64,000 nucleotides of DNA from Chthonomonadaceae bacterium (GCA_027459665.1 DAIDHN010000003.1:1-64000), one strand, 5' to 3'. Positions 53,045-62,453 are shown, counted from the stretch's first letter. Program-made: numbers and translations. Notes: a model not told the origin generated them from the sequence alone.

Positions 53045-53596
53045 TTGAAACGTTTTTCTGCACTGCTGGCAGCGCCGGCATTGATGATTGTGGGCATTAC
53101 CGCCCAGGCACAGACGCCCAAAAACATTGTGCAGACAGCAGCTTCGCTGCCACAATTCAGCACCCTGGTGAAAGCGGTGAAAGCAGCAGGTCTGGTGGAG
53201 ACCCTGCAAAGCCCTGGTCCTTTCACGGTTTTTGCACCTACCAACAAGGCATTTGAAGCACTGGAAAAGAAAATCGGCGAAAAGAAGCTCAATTTTATTC
53301 TTGCCCACAAAAAACTCCTGGTTGCTATTCTCACCTATCATGTGCTGCCCGGCAAAGTGATGGCCGCCGATGTGCTGAAGCTGAAAAACGGGGCGAAGGT
53401 AAAAACGGTAGAGGGTTCTGCCATTGTAGTGCATCACAGTTCCAAGGGTGTTTTTGTAGATAGAGCAAAGGTAATCAAAACCGATGTGATGTGCAGCAAC
53501 GGGGTAATTCATGTTATCAATGCCGTTATTCTCCCTCCCGATTTGAAAAAGAAAGCCATGGAGTTCATTAAAATGAGCCATACCAAAGTTCATTAA
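53045..53596 (+). CDS. Secreted fasciclin-domain protein
   Basis: 183 residues from TTG 53045, chosen for AAGGAG (53031-53036) and the signal peptide that follows (MKRFSALLAAPALMIVGITAQA). One FAS1 domain fills the rest: FSTLVKAVKAAGLVETLQSP, PFTVFAPTNKAFEAL (H1 motif), LTYHVLPGKVMAADV and NGVIHVINAVILPPD (H2 motif). FAS1 domains mediate adhesion. It is followed by a clear terminator, so it is a single-gene unit. Confidence 0.93.
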   Translation: MKRFSALLAAPALMIVGITAQAQTPKNIVQTAASLPQFSTLVKAVKAAGLVETLQSPGPFTVFAPTNKAFEALEKKIGEKKLNFILAHKKLLVAILTYHVLPGKVMAADVLKLKNGAKVKTVEGSAIVVHHSSKGVFVDRAKVIKTDVMCSNGVIHVINAVILPPDLKKKAMEFIKMSHTKVH

Positions 53597-53625
53597 CTGT
53601 GCCGGCATAGCAGCGTATTCATCGG

Positions 53626-53653
53626 CGGGCAGACTGCAGAGTCTGCCCGTTTT
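53626..53653 (+). terminator. Rho-independent terminator of the fasciclin gene
   Basis: A perfect 10-bp stem CGGGCAGACT / AGTCTGCCCG with loop GCAG, followed by TTTT. It lies 30 bases after the fasciclin stop and separates it from the ECF sigma operon. Confidence 0.88.
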
Positions 53654-53695
53654 ACCATCTGTGGTAGAGTGTATATGATTTTTCTGCATTATTTT

Positions 53696-53722
53696 TGAAA
53701 CCTGTCTGCTATACATTGCGTA
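53696..53722 (+). promoter_or_regulatory. ECF-type (sigmaW-like) promoter of the sigma operon
   Basis: TGAAAC (53696-53701) and CGTA (53719-53722) with 17 bases between match the TGAAAC-N16/17-CGTA consensus of sigmaW-class ECF factors. It lies directly before an ECF sigma gene, so autoregulation is likely. It also implies that the sigma protein cannot start at ATG 53722. Confidence 0.65.
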
Positions 53723-53760
53723 TGCAGTTCAGTAAGTGCGGTCACAGTGCAGGGAGAATG

Positions 53761-54360
53761 ATGAGGACACTCACGCCACTCATGAAGGAAGATGCAGAAC
53801 TGGTAAGGCAGACGCTCACAAAAAGCGATCTGAACTCTTACGATTGTCTGGTGAAACGCTACCAGAAACAGGTTTACAATCTTGCGCTGCATACGCTGGG
53901 CAATTCAGAAGATGCCGGTGATGTGGTTCAGGAAACCTTTCTGCGCGCCTACAATAAACTACATACATTCCGACAGGATGCCAGTTTTCTTACATGGCTC
54001 TACAAAATCGCATCCAATCTCTGCATCGACCAGATTAGGGCGCGCAATTCCAGAAGCGCACTCTCTTTGGATGTGGAAACAGGAGAGGGAAGAGAGCCTG
54101 TTGCAGAGAGCCGCACATCCAACCCTGAAAACATTGTGGTGCGCAATAATCTGCAGGAAATAATACAGCGTGAAGTTCTGCAGCTTCCAGAACGGTACCG
54201 AATGGTAATTGTTATGCGCCACTTGCAGGATATGAGCGTGGAAGAGATAGCAAGAATACTGGAAATACCAGATGGTACGGTTAAAACTCACCTGTTTCGA
54301 GGCAGAGAAATGCTCCGTGAACGCCTCGGTTCCTTACTGGATGTGAATGATGGAAAATAA
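53761..54360 (+). CDS. ECF RNA polymerase sigma factor (SigW-like)
   Basis: 199 residues from ATG 53761 with GGGAG upstream; the preceding ATG at 53758 is equally possible. Region 2 has YDCLVKRYQKQVYNLALHTL, SEDAGDVVQETFLRAYNKL and FLTWLYKIASNLCIDQIRA. Region 4 has LPERYRMVIVMRHLQDMSVE and IARILEIPDGTVKTHLFRG, the HTH reading the -35 element. Its 3' end overlaps the anti-sigma gene by 14 bases, and an ECF-type promoter precedes it. The trio probably responds to envelope stress. Confidence 0.93.
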   Translation: MRTLTPLMKEDAELVRQTLTKSDLNSYDCLVKRYQKQVYNLALHTLGNSEDAGDVVQETFLRAYNKLHTFRQDASFLTWLYKIASNLCIDQIRARNSRSALSLDVETGEGREPVAESRTSNPENIVVRNNLQEIIQREVLQLPERYRMVIVMRHLQDMSVEEIARILEIPDGTVKTHLFRGREMLRERLGSLLDVNDGK

Positions 54361-55054
54361 ATTTGAACCACTTAAGCCCAAACAGCAGGGCTTTGCTGGA
54401 TACCAGCCTTTTGCCCAGACATCTGAAAGCGCTGCAGTGTGCGAGGGAGTACGCAGCAGAATGCAGGAGTTGCTGGAAAATGACGGAAGCGTGTCTGAGA
54501 CGCAAACCGTTGCGCTGCACGGCCACCTGGCGGCGTGCGATGCCTGCCGCATGGAGTACCGGCGTCTGCAGATACTGGTGCAGCACCTGAATGCCCTCTC
54601 AAATGGAACTTCTGTACCCGATTTTTCCTTGCAGATACGTCAGCAGCTTCTGCAGCAGCCTTACCTGCGACAATCTGCCGAGCCGACGCTTCAGCCTGCC
54701 TCCCCTGTGATGCAGACGTTGAGCGCGGTACAGCAAAACACCAACACACACACACACGTATCCGACAGGCCGCTATCGCGCGCACCATTGGCTCTGCTCG
54801 CCCTCACAGCCCTGCTGCTTACCCTGTTTCTTCCCGCTTCTCAAACTCTGATTGCAAATAACCTCGAAACACTGCACAATATGTTTCATGCTTCAGCCTC
54901 GTTCTGGGTAGTGCGGCAGATTGCAGCCGGCCCAGAACTGGCGCTCAGGGCAGCGGGATCATTACTCTGGGGGTATGCATTTTATACCCTCCTGCTGCTT
55001 TCAGCTGCACTCTACCTACAAAACAGGCAGCATACTGAAAGCTTTCGGAAATAG
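54347..55054 (+). CDS. Anti-sigma factor with a zinc-finger (zf-HC2) domain
   Basis: 235 residues. The N-terminal anti-sigma zinc domain has AVCEGVRSRMQELLEN and later LHGHLAACDACRMEYRRL, giving the Hx3CxxC site (residues about 59-66) with a preceding Cys/His. A hydrophobic segment LALLALTALLLTLFLPAS at about residues 147-164 anchors the protein in the membrane, and a second near the C-terminus (LLWGYAFYTLLLLSAALYL) may follow. It holds the ECF sigma factor until a signal arrives. The start lies within the sigma gene. Confidence 0.88.
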   Translation: MMENKFEPLKPKQQGFAGYQPFAQTSESAAVCEGVRSRMQELLENDGSVSETQTVALHGHLAACDACRMEYRRLQILVQHLNALSNGTSVPDFSLQIRQQLLQQPYLRQSAEPTLQPASPVMQTLSAVQQNTNTHTHVSDRPLSRAPLALLALTALLLTLFLPASQTLIANNLETLHNMFHASASFWVVRQIAAGPELALRAAGSLLWGYAFYTLLLLSAALYLQNRQHTESFRK

Positions 55055-55056
55055 CC

Positions 55057-55788
55057 ATGAAACGTGTCATCCTGCCCATACTGCTGATCCTGATCATTGT
55101 TCCAGGCAAAACTCTTATGGCAGCACCAGAACAAGGCAGGCATCTGGCCGGCGGGCAGACGAGCGGAAGCTTCTCCAGTGAAGGAGGCGCGCTCATCTAC
55201 TCTCCTTTAGGCAGCGGCCAGAATGCTATGACTGCCCCCGCTCCAACTATCCATCAGACTGCAGGCAGGCAGGCAGCAAACACTTTTGCTTCCAGCCTGT
55301 TTTCGCAGGCTCTGCTCACTCTCTGCGGAGTGCTGTACGCCTTTTTTCTCTCTGCCATTTCTGCACGCGCCATGCGCAATTCCACCAGCCTTCTGCGGCG
55401 TAAGCCGCTGCCCATGTTTTTCAGGGGAGGAGTAGTTATTCTGCTGCTTCGATTTGCGCTTGGCATCGGGCTTCACATGCTTCACACTCCGCTGCGTTTG
55501 CTGATGCTGCCGCTGGTGGCTGCCAATGGACTGGCGCTGCTTGCCCTGCTAGGTTACGGCTGGGTCTGCTCTATGGCTATGCTGGGAGGCAAAAACCGAT
55601 CAGGCGCAAATGCTCCTGAAAAATGGTTCAGCGCTGCACTAAAAGGGCTGGCAGGGTTTTTCGTGCTCAATCTGTTTCTCTCTCTCATCGGGCTTGCCTG
55701 GTTTGGAACTGCTCTGGAGTTGTTCTTTGCGCTTGCAGGAACAGGAGCCGCGCTTGCCGGGCGCTTCGGCATGCGCATGCCCGCCTGA
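55057..55788 (+). CDS. Membrane protein of the ECF sigma operon
   Basis: 243 residues, starting two bases after the anti-sigma stop. A signal peptide or first helix (ILPILLILIIVPGKTLMA) is followed by a polar outside segment of about 70 residues and four hydrophobic stretches (LFSQALLTLCGVLYAFFLSA, VVILLLRFALGIGLHML, LLMLPLVAANGLALLALLGYG, FFVLNLFLSLIGLAWFGT). This resembles bactofilin-free polytopic proteins often encoded after ECF/anti-sigma pairs, but no family is recognised. It may be a second regulator or a target of the sigma factor. Confidence 0.75.
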   Translation: MKRVILPILLILIIVPGKTLMAAPEQGRHLAGGQTSGSFSSEGGALIYSPLGSGQNAMTAPAPTIHQTAGRQAANTFASSLFSQALLTLCGVLYAFFLSAISARAMRNSTSLLRRKPLPMFFRGGVVILLLRFALGIGLHMLHTPLRLLMLPLVAANGLALLALLGYGWVCSMAMLGGKNRSGANAPEKWFSAALKGLAGFFVLNLFLSLIGLAWFGTALELFFALAGTGAALAGRFGMRMPA

Positions 55789-55790
55789 GC

Positions 55791-55823
55791 AAAAAAAACG
55801 CCGAAGTATTTGTCACTTCGGCG
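55791..55823. terminator. Terminator hairpin after the ECF operon
   Basis: Stem CGCCGAAGT (55799-55807) with ACTTCGGCG (55815-55823), nine pairs, loop of seven. On the minus strand eight T follow it (55798-55791), giving a perfect intrinsic terminator; on the plus strand the tail is ATAATAAAAGG. It is likely to act both ways, ending the ECF operon and blocking antisense transcription. Confidence 0.75.
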
Positions 55824-56075
55824 ATAATAAAAGGAAGCTGCATTCTACTTGATATGGCACTTTTTTTGTTGTGTTAATCGCGAAAAAAGTTCAATTCACA
55901 TCTTTTCCCGCTGGCGCGCCACTCATAAACTACCCGCTCTCTTCCCCTTCCCATGCATCTGTATGTGCTATACTGTAAAGCATAATCTGGAATACTCATT
56001 TCACTGCGGCACAAAATTTACGCTGCCGCAATACGGCAGAAATGGGCGCTCAGCCCGAAGCCACAGGAGCATGGA

Positions 56076-57545
56076 ATGGCCTCAACAGCATTCGACGCAG
56101 ATATTCTCATCATTGGTTCTGGACCGGGCGGCTATGTAGCCGCCATACGCGCCGCACAGCTGGGCGCACGCACTGTTTGTGTAGAAAAGCATGCTGCAGA
56201 ATGGGGGGGTACCTGCCTCAACTGGGGCTGTATTCCCACTAAAACACTCATCTCAAGCGTAGAACGCCTGCACCAGGTTCGTCATGCCGATGCAATGGGT
56301 ATTCTTGTACAGGGTGAAGTAGGCTACGATTTTGGCAAAATAATGGAACGCAAGCAGAAAGTGGTTACTACCCTGCGAGGGGGAGTGCAGGCGCTGCTCA
56401 AATCTAACCACGTAAAGCAGGTAGTGGGAACAGCCCGCTTTATTGATGCGCATACTATGGAAGTGCTGAAAGAAGACGGTTCAAGCGAGCAGATAAGCGC
56501 CGACAAAATCATTATTGCCACCGGTTCCACCCCCATCATTCCCCCGATCCCCGGCCTGGAAAGAATGCCCGCCGATGAGAGGGGCAAAAGCTCTAACGGC
56601 ATCTGGACTTCAGATGAGGCGGTGTACGCGACAGAATGCCCCGGCAGAATGCTCATTATGGGGGCAGGCGCGGTGGGCCTCGAATTTGGCTTCACCTTCC
56701 GCGGTATGGGAGCCGAAGTAACGGTGGTGGAAATCGCTCCCGAAATACTGCCAGCCTGCGACAGCGAAGTGGCGGCAGAACTGCGTAAATCGCTTAAAAA
56801 GCAGGGTATTCAGATACTCACCTCCGCCAAAGTGACTCGGGTAGAACAAACACCGCAGTGCAGAATTGTGCATGTTGAACAGGCGGATGGCAAAACGCTC
56901 ACGATCGAAGTGGATGTGGTGCTGTGCGGCGCGGGACGCAAGCCATTCTTCGACGGCCTGAACATAGAAGCAGCAGGGGTGACCGCTGAAACAGAAGGCC
57001 CGCTCTCGCGAAGAGGCATCAGGGTAGATGACTATCTGCGTACCAGCTGCGAAAACATTTATGCCATTGGCGATGTAACCGGAAAAATGCTGCTGGCGCA
57101 TCTCAGCTCTCATATGGGCATTGTGGCGGCGGAAAATGCAATGGGCCACACCGTGAAAATGGATTACCGCGCTGTACCCGCCCCCATCTACACAAACCCG
57201 GAAGTAGCCTCGGCAGGCATCACCGAAGAAGAGGCGCGCACTCGCGGCTATGATGTAATTACCGGCCGCTTCCCCTTCCGCCCGCTGGGCCGCGCTATGG
57301 CGCTCAATGAGCAGGAAGGTCTGGTAAAAGTGGTGGCCGAACGCAAATACGGCGAAATACTGGGGGTTCACATTGTTGGCCCCTGGGCAACAGAAATGAT
57401 ACACGAGGCAGTAATCGCCATCAAGCTGGAAGCAACTGTTGAAGAACTGATGACCGCAATACATGCCCACCCAACACTCTCTGAAGCCATGGGCGAGGCG
57501 GCACTGGATGTATACGGCAACGCCATTCATAAAATGCGCAAATAA
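56076..57545 (+). CDS. lpdA: Dihydrolipoyl dehydrogenase
   Basis: The E3 flavoenzyme of 2-oxo-acid dehydrogenase or glycine-cleavage complexes, 489 residues. FAD-binding DILIIGSGPGGYVAAIRAAQ (residues 9-28), redox disulfide in GGTCLNWGCIPTK (C48 and C53), NAD-binding MLIMGAGAVGLEFGFTFRGM, FAD-binding IYAIGDVTGKMLLAHLSS, and the catalytic His-Glu in AIHAHPTLSEAMGEA near the C-terminus. All are present. No E1/E2 genes are adjacent. A BMP-type lipoprotein gene follows 18 bases later. Confidence 0.97.
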   Translation: MASTAFDADILIIGSGPGGYVAAIRAAQLGARTVCVEKHAAEWGGTCLNWGCIPTKTLISSVERLHQVRHADAMGILVQGEVGYDFGKIMERKQKVVTTLRGGVQALLKSNHVKQVVGTARFIDAHTMEVLKEDGSSEQISADKIIIATGSTPIIPPIPGLERMPADERGKSSNGIWTSDEAVYATECPGRMLIMGAGAVGLEFGFTFRGMGAEVTVVEIAPEILPACDSEVAAELRKSLKKQGIQILTSAKVTRVEQTPQCRIVHVEQADGKTLTIEVDVVLCGAGRKPFFDGLNIEAAGVTAETEGPLSRRGIRVDDYLRTSCENIYAIGDVTGKMLLAHLSSHMGIVAAENAMGHTVKMDYRAVPAPIYTNPEVASAGITEEEARTRGYDVITGRFPFRPLGRAMALNEQEGLVKVVAERKYGEILGVHIVGPWATEMIHEAVIAIKLEATVEELMTAIHAHPTLSEAMGEAALDVYGNAIHKMRK

Positions 57546-57563
57546 GCGCTGGAGGAAAACCTC

Positions 57564-58613
57564 TTGCAAACATTTCCCCCGCTGAGTCGACGGCGCATTC
57601 TGGCATACGGAGCCGCAAGCCTGCTTGCACTGGCAGGCTGCGGCGTGAAGCACGCTGGCGGTTTTGCAGCGCTCGTACTCGACATGGGCGGCCCCGACGA
57701 CCATTCGTTCAACGAAGGGGCAGTGCATGGGCTGAGAATGGGCCGCCAGAAACTGAACCTGCCCAAAAGCCAAACAAAATGGGTGGAATCGAACAGCCCT
57801 TCCGATTACCAGCCAAACCTTACTGCTCTGGCATCCGCCCCCTACCAGGTGGTGTTTGCCATTGGGTACGCCATGTTCAGTGCGCTCAAGGAGGTAGCTC
57901 CCCGCTACCCAAAAGTGAAATTCGCTATTGTAGATGACGATGCCCCTCCTTTTCCTAACTGCGAGGGCCTCACATTCAAAGAGCAGGAAGGCTCTTTTCT
58001 GGCGGGCTATCTGGCCGCCTCGGTAAGCAAAACCAAAAAAATTGGCTTCGTAGGCGGCCAGCAAATCCCGCTCATAGAGAAATTTCAGGCCGGTTATACC
58101 GCTGGTGCAAAAACCGCCGACCCCGCTGTGGTGGTTACTGCAACCTACACCGGCGACTGGAATGACGAAACCAAAGGGAGAAGCCAGGCTGCTCAGCAGT
58201 TCAACGCTGGCGACGATATTATCTACCAGGCGGCTGGCAAAGCAGGGCTTGGGGTGATTGAAGAAGCGAAAGCGAGAGGCAAAGGCTTCTATGCTATTGG
58301 TGTTGATATGGATCAGGATGCACTGGCTCCGGGAAGCGTGCTTACCAGCATGGTAAAACATGTCGACGTAGCTGTAATGGACACCATGGTGCGCCTGAAA
58401 AACGGACAGTTTGATGCAGGCACGCATATCTATGGCCTGAAAGACGGCGGCATTGGCCTTTCTCCTATGCGCTACACCAAACAGGATGTGCCGCCAGGCG
58501 TGCTGGCTCGCCTGCAAACACTCACTCAGATGATGGAAAACGGAACCCTCAAAGCGCCAGTCACCATGCAGGAGGCAGCTGCATTTCATCCCCCTGCCCT
58601 CCCCTCCTCCTGA
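57564..58613 (+). CDS. BMP-family (PnrA-like) substrate-binding lipoprotein
   Basis: 349 residues from TTG 57564 with GGAGG (57551-57555) eight bases upstream. The N-terminus PPLSRRRILAYGAASLLALA ending in lipobox ALAGC is a lipoprotein signal with a twin-arginine-like SRRRIL. The BMP/PnrA fold follows: ALVLDMGGPDDHSFNEGAVH, VGGQQIPLIEKFQAGYTAG, then DDIIYQAAGKAGLGVIEEAK. These bind purine nucleosides or similar ligands for ABC uptake, but no permease or ATPase gene is adjacent. Co-transcription with lpdA looks likely from the spacing. Confidence 0.9.
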   Translation: MQTFPPLSRRRILAYGAASLLALAGCGVKHAGGFAALVLDMGGPDDHSFNEGAVHGLRMGRQKLNLPKSQTKWVESNSPSDYQPNLTALASAPYQVVFAIGYAMFSALKEVAPRYPKVKFAIVDDDAPPFPNCEGLTFKEQEGSFLAGYLAASVSKTKKIGFVGGQQIPLIEKFQAGYTAGAKTADPAVVVTATYTGDWNDETKGRSQAAQQFNAGDDIIYQAAGKAGLGVIEEAKARGKGFYAIGVDMDQDALAPGSVLTSMVKHVDVAVMDTMVRLKNGQFDAGTHIYGLKDGGIGLSPMRYTKQDVPPGVLARLQTLTQMMENGTLKAPVTMQEAAAFHPPALPSS

Positions 58614-59082
58614 ATTTTGCGCCTGCCTTCTGCTGTGCCTCAAGCACGCAGGGCAGGCATGTGTGCAGACTGCACTCAAGTGCAGATGCACACTTCACCC
58701 CTCTGCAGCATCACCTGCCCGCACACCACCGCATTTTTCACGACAAAATAAAAGCATCTTTCAAGTACATTAAGAACTATTCATAAAGTATAGTTTTACA
58801 AGACATTTTCCCGTTTGCAAGATACAAAATAGCAGTAAAAGTCAAAAATAATGTGAGAAAAGCAGTATTTTAGCTTCATTATATAGGTGTGTTGTGTGCT
58901 TTGTCGTTACAGACCTGTATCTCTGACCTGTCAGGCGCCGCCTAATAATCAGCCATCTCTGCGCAAAGTGCCCTGGTAATGCACACTGTGCAGTACTGCA
59001 GCAGGCAGTAAAACCACCTGGCAGTGTGAGGGGGCGGCAGCATTATTTTTAGGAACATGTAAACATTGAAGGACATTGAGCC
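58614..59082. other. Intergenic region before the sigma-TPR gene
   Basis: 469 bases without a gene. The first 40 can form a hairpin (GCCTGCC...GGCAGGC) that may end the lpdA transcript. The middle is AT-rich, as expected for a promoter region, and the last part carries the ribosome-binding site of the next gene. No repeats or known RNA elements were recognised. Confidence 0.45.
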
Positions 59083-61227
59083 ATGAACCTGAAACAGTTG
59101 AGCAATGTAAGGTTGCTGCAGGCTGCACAAAATGGTCATCAGCCAGCCTATTGGGAACTTTGGCAAAGGCTGGCGCCGCAGGTGCAAAGGCAGGTATCGT
59201 GTACTGTTCAAAACCGCGATGACATAGAAGACATTGTACAGGAAGTGCAGAACAAGGTACGAGATTCTATACTGGTTAGGCGTCACACAATACGAACCCT
59301 GCAAAGCTGGCTGCACACGGTTGTCAAAAATGTATGCAATGACTACTTCAAAGATAAGAACCGTGAAATTGTATTGCCACTGTACCAGTTGGAAGCCTGC
59401 ATTGCCGAGCTGAAACAGTATGAACAGGCGCAGCTTCTTGAAAAAAGCCAGAACCTTGATGAAATAATGCAGTATGTGCATTCGCTGCCAGGCCGCTTTC
59501 GTTCTTTTTTTATCATGCGAAAAATTGAAAAACTCTCGTATGATGAAATTGCCCGGATTACCTCAATGTCTACACATGCAGTAGAACAGCGCGTCTATCT
59601 GGCAGAATGCAGACTGCGCAGACTGATCAAAGGAGAATGCAGGCTATGGGTTGAAGACAGTTTGAACAGGCAGATAACCCATGTCAGATTTGCCCCCGTA
59701 CTTATCAAAAATCAGGGCATTCACAGTCTGCGTGTACACATGGCAGACAGGGTGCCACTCCGATCGGTGCGTGTAAGCACCATACAGTCTCAAATGGAGA
59801 AACATCCTGGAGGATGGAGACCACTCCTCGAACTTGCCGACATACATTTTGCCACTGGCCAGTGGGAATCTGCTGCAGGCGAATATAAGCAGGTCTTATC
59901 TATACAGCCAAACCAGATGACTGTCTGGCTTCGACTCGGTAGGATATACCGTGAAACCGGCAACACAGAGGCTGCTGTTGAAACCTACCGTCAGGCTCGT
60001 GTTATAGCGCCAACAACAGCTTGCAGACTGCATTGTGAGGCATGGATTGCAGTATGTAACGATCGTATTGCCTGCGCTGTCGAACTCTTCAAACGAGCTG
60101 CTCAACACGACAAAAACAATCCGGCGTACTGGCATGACCTTGGGTTTATTGCACGTGACCAGCAACTAGACATGCTTTCGGTAGAAGCATTTGACCATGC
60201 ACTGGAGATTGACCGAAATGATATGGTTGCTCTGGCAGGCAGCCATGACGCACTGCATAACCTAGATCGCAATGCTGAACTGATTTCACGGCTGTACCGA
60301 GCCGTCAGCCTCAATGAAAATGACCCGACGGCATTGAAACTGCTGGCAGTGCATCGATGCGAGAACGGGTTTGTATGGAATACAGAAGGCAAAAAAACCT
60401 TGCAGCTTGCCAGAAGAGCGGTGCAGAATGCCCCTCACTCTACAGAAGCCTACGAATCGCTGTGCAATTACTACTACTCCCGCGGCAGATATTACAAGGA
60501 AGTCGGTTTATGGGAGTCATTTCTGAATGATCACCCTGCAGATTCTCGTGCCTGGCGAAAGTATGCACGTGCCCTGCTTAAAACAGCACGCGTGGTTGAT
60601 GCAAACCAGGCAATGCAGCGTTCTTTGGATATTGCAGGCGATAATTTCTTTGTACTGCTGGATGCCTGTGATTTTGCAGCAGAGCAGGGTGATGCAGTTA
60701 CAACACAAACATGCATTCAGAATCTGCTGCACAGGTACCCCGATTTCTGGCAAACGTATACTATTTCAGGGTATGCACTGGCAGTCTGCCTGCATCAGCC
60801 TGCACAAGGTTGCAATGTTGCCCGTCGTGCAGTAGAGATGCATCCTGAAGTACCAAGAACATGGCGCCAGTATGCAGAAGTGCTGTGGGCTGCAGAGAGA
60901 AAAACTGAGGCAGTAGCTGCACAGGAAAAAGCCTTCCATGTTACCCAGGGTCTGCGTCATCCCAGGTATACGCTGGATATTGCAAAAAGATGTCTGCTCA
61001 CCAATCAACAGAATGAAGGCAGAAACTGGCTGCATGCTGTGCTGGAAGACGCTGACCAGTGGAGGTGCGTAAGCCCCACAATGGCTCTGTTTTTCAAGGC
61101 GCAAGCGCTGGAACTGCTTGGCTGCACATCTGCACTGCAGACTTATGAAGAGGCTCTGCAGCTGGGATTACTGCAGCACGATGAGCTGATCTGCCTGCGT
61201 AAAAAAATACAGGCAATGCGCAAATAG
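59083..61227 (+). CDS. ECF sigma factor fused to a long TPR array
   Basis: 714 residues. Region 2 of a sigma factor spans about residues 12-90, with NRDDIEDIVQEVQNKVRDS and TLQSWLHTVVKNVCNDYFK. Region 4 spans about 125-185, with LPGRFRSFFIMRKIEKLSYD and EIARITSMSTHAVEQRVYLA as its HTH. Residues ~240-714 are TPR-like repeats (LLELADIHFATGQWESAAGE, WLRLGRIYRETGNTEAAVET, YWHDLGFIARDQQLDMLSVE and others). Sigma factors with C-terminal TPRs are known (for example group ECF42), where the TPR region senses or scaffolds; this array is much longer. There is no adjacent anti-sigma gene, so the TPR part may replace one. Confidence 0.82.
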   Translation: MNLKQLSNVRLLQAAQNGHQPAYWELWQRLAPQVQRQVSCTVQNRDDIEDIVQEVQNKVRDSILVRRHTIRTLQSWLHTVVKNVCNDYFKDKNREIVLPLYQLEACIAELKQYEQAQLLEKSQNLDEIMQYVHSLPGRFRSFFIMRKIEKLSYDEIARITSMSTHAVEQRVYLAECRLRRLIKGECRLWVEDSLNRQITHVRFAPVLIKNQGIHSLRVHMADRVPLRSVRVSTIQSQMEKHPGGWRPLLELADIHFATGQWESAAGEYKQVLSIQPNQMTVWLRLGRIYRETGNTEAAVETYRQARVIAPTTACRLHCEAWIAVCNDRIACAVELFKRAAQHDKNNPAYWHDLGFIARDQQLDMLSVEAFDHALEIDRNDMVALAGSHDALHNLDRNAELISRLYRAVSLNENDPTALKLLAVHRCENGFVWNTEGKKTLQLARRAVQNAPHSTEAYESLCNYYYSRGRYYKEVGLWESFLNDHPADSRAWRKYARALLKTARVVDANQAMQRSLDIAGDNFFVLLDACDFAAEQGDAVTTQTCIQNLLHRYPDFWQTYTISGYALAVCLHQPAQGCNVARRAVEMHPEVPRTWRQYAEVLWAAERKTEAVAAQEKAFHVTQGLRHPRYTLDIAKRCLLTNQQNEGRNWLHAVLEDADQWRCVSPTMALFFKAQALELLGCTSALQTYEEALQLGLLQHDELICLRKKIQAMRK

Positions 61228-61439
61228 ACCCATAGCGCAATAACATACAATTTGCTTGCCCTTGATGATTAAAAGTGTATTTACTCAGCCCAAAAGTCAT
61301 TATTACCGTGAAAACAACCATCTCCTGCGGGTCTTATAATCGAGACATTCCAGATTAGCATAGTTTGTTGCACGGCGCTTTTACCATGCATGAACAATCT
61401 GGTTACCCACAATTTCTGACTGCAAAGGAGATCACAAAA

Positions 61440-62309
61440 ATGACTGCTGTGTGCCTCAACTGCAAATACAACTTTTTAAAAAGAACGGTTCATATGCTTC
61501 GCTGCACTATATTCCTATTCGTTGTTGTACTCGGTGTCGTCATGCCTGCATCATTTGCACACGCTGTTCCCTCCAGCCCGAATAACTGGAAGAGAGGGTG
61601 TGCTCCTCATGGCACCTGGGTGCTGGATATGCTGAACTACGAACCAATAGACACATCGATTAACACGGCCAAGCCAATAGTATTTAATCTGAATGGTTAT
61701 CAATTTATCTCCAAATTACATTTTACTAATTCTCAGAAGAGTGAAATGGCAGCCATACTTGAAGCACGAAACAATGACCTGACATCAATAGGAACAAAAG
61801 CTGTCCAACAAGGATTACACTGGAGCAGCCATACATTCCAGGCAGCCCTGGTGCAGGTTCAGCGTACATACAGCGCTAAATTTATTGATATGCTCACATC
61901 TGCACAGATGGCCGCGCTTCCACAGATACTGAATAAAATGGAAGCAGTGTACTGGGCACAACTACCTGTAGAAGAAGTTTCTGAAGACATAAAATTGAGC
62001 AGTCTACAGGTAAAACGCCTTTTGCAACTTGGCAGAAGCTATAAAAGGCAGTGGTTCAAATTCGACGAGGCCGCTGAAACAGGTGTCATTCCTGGCAGCA
62101 ACCTTCTTCGTGTCGTTACAAAACCAACTGGAATATCTGCTATGGCCACAACAAGTAAGCCGCTGATGAATCGTCTGGCCCAAAAACGAGCAGTTTTCTA
62201 TAAAGCTCTTAAGATATTGACTCCAACACAGGCCAACATCGTACTCGGCTGGATTCAACAGGATGGTTTTACCACCCAGAACGCCTGGCTGCATAAACCA
62301 ATCCCTTAA
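61440..62309 (+). CDS. Secreted protein of unknown family
   Basis: 289 residues from ATG 61440, chosen for AAGGAG nine bases upstream. An N-terminal extension of about 20 residues precedes a signal peptide (LRCTIFLFVVVLGVVMPASF then AHA). The mature part is helical, with LHFTNSQKSEMAAILEARNN and LTPTQANIVLGWIQQDGF as two related segments; such 'LTxxQ' segments resemble the LTXXQ/Spy-like periplasmic family of metal or chaperone proteins, but I cannot assign it. It lies between a sigma-TPR gene and a Big2 lipoprotein, on the same strand. Confidence 0.7.
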   Translation: MTAVCLNCKYNFLKRTVHMLRCTIFLFVVVLGVVMPASFAHAVPSSPNNWKRGCAPHGTWVLDMLNYEPIDTSINTAKPIVFNLNGYQFISKLHFTNSQKSEMAAILEARNNDLTSIGTKAVQQGLHWSSHTFQAALVQVQRTYSAKFIDMLTSAQMAALPQILNKMEAVYWAQLPVEEVSEDIKLSSLQVKRLLQLGRSYKRQWFKFDEAAETGVIPGSNLLRVVTKPTGISAMATTSKPLMNRLAQKRAVFYKALKILTPTQANIVLGWIQQDGFTTQNAWLHKPIP

Positions 62310-62453
62310 ATTATTGCCATAACAATATAACCCCCTTCCATTACATGACCGCAGAACATAGGGATTATCTATGCCTTTGCAGCAAGGGGCAGGTTTCAAA
62401 CTCTCATATACCTACACAAGCCAACGAAACAAAATCGACGACAGGAGGAAAAA

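Noticed and set aside
56610-58691. A 693-codon open frame on the minus strand
   Set aside because: It lies opposite lpdA and the BMP lipoprotein, both of which have clear family motifs, and its own translation is rich in Cys and His without any domain. Codon bias of the real genes creates it.
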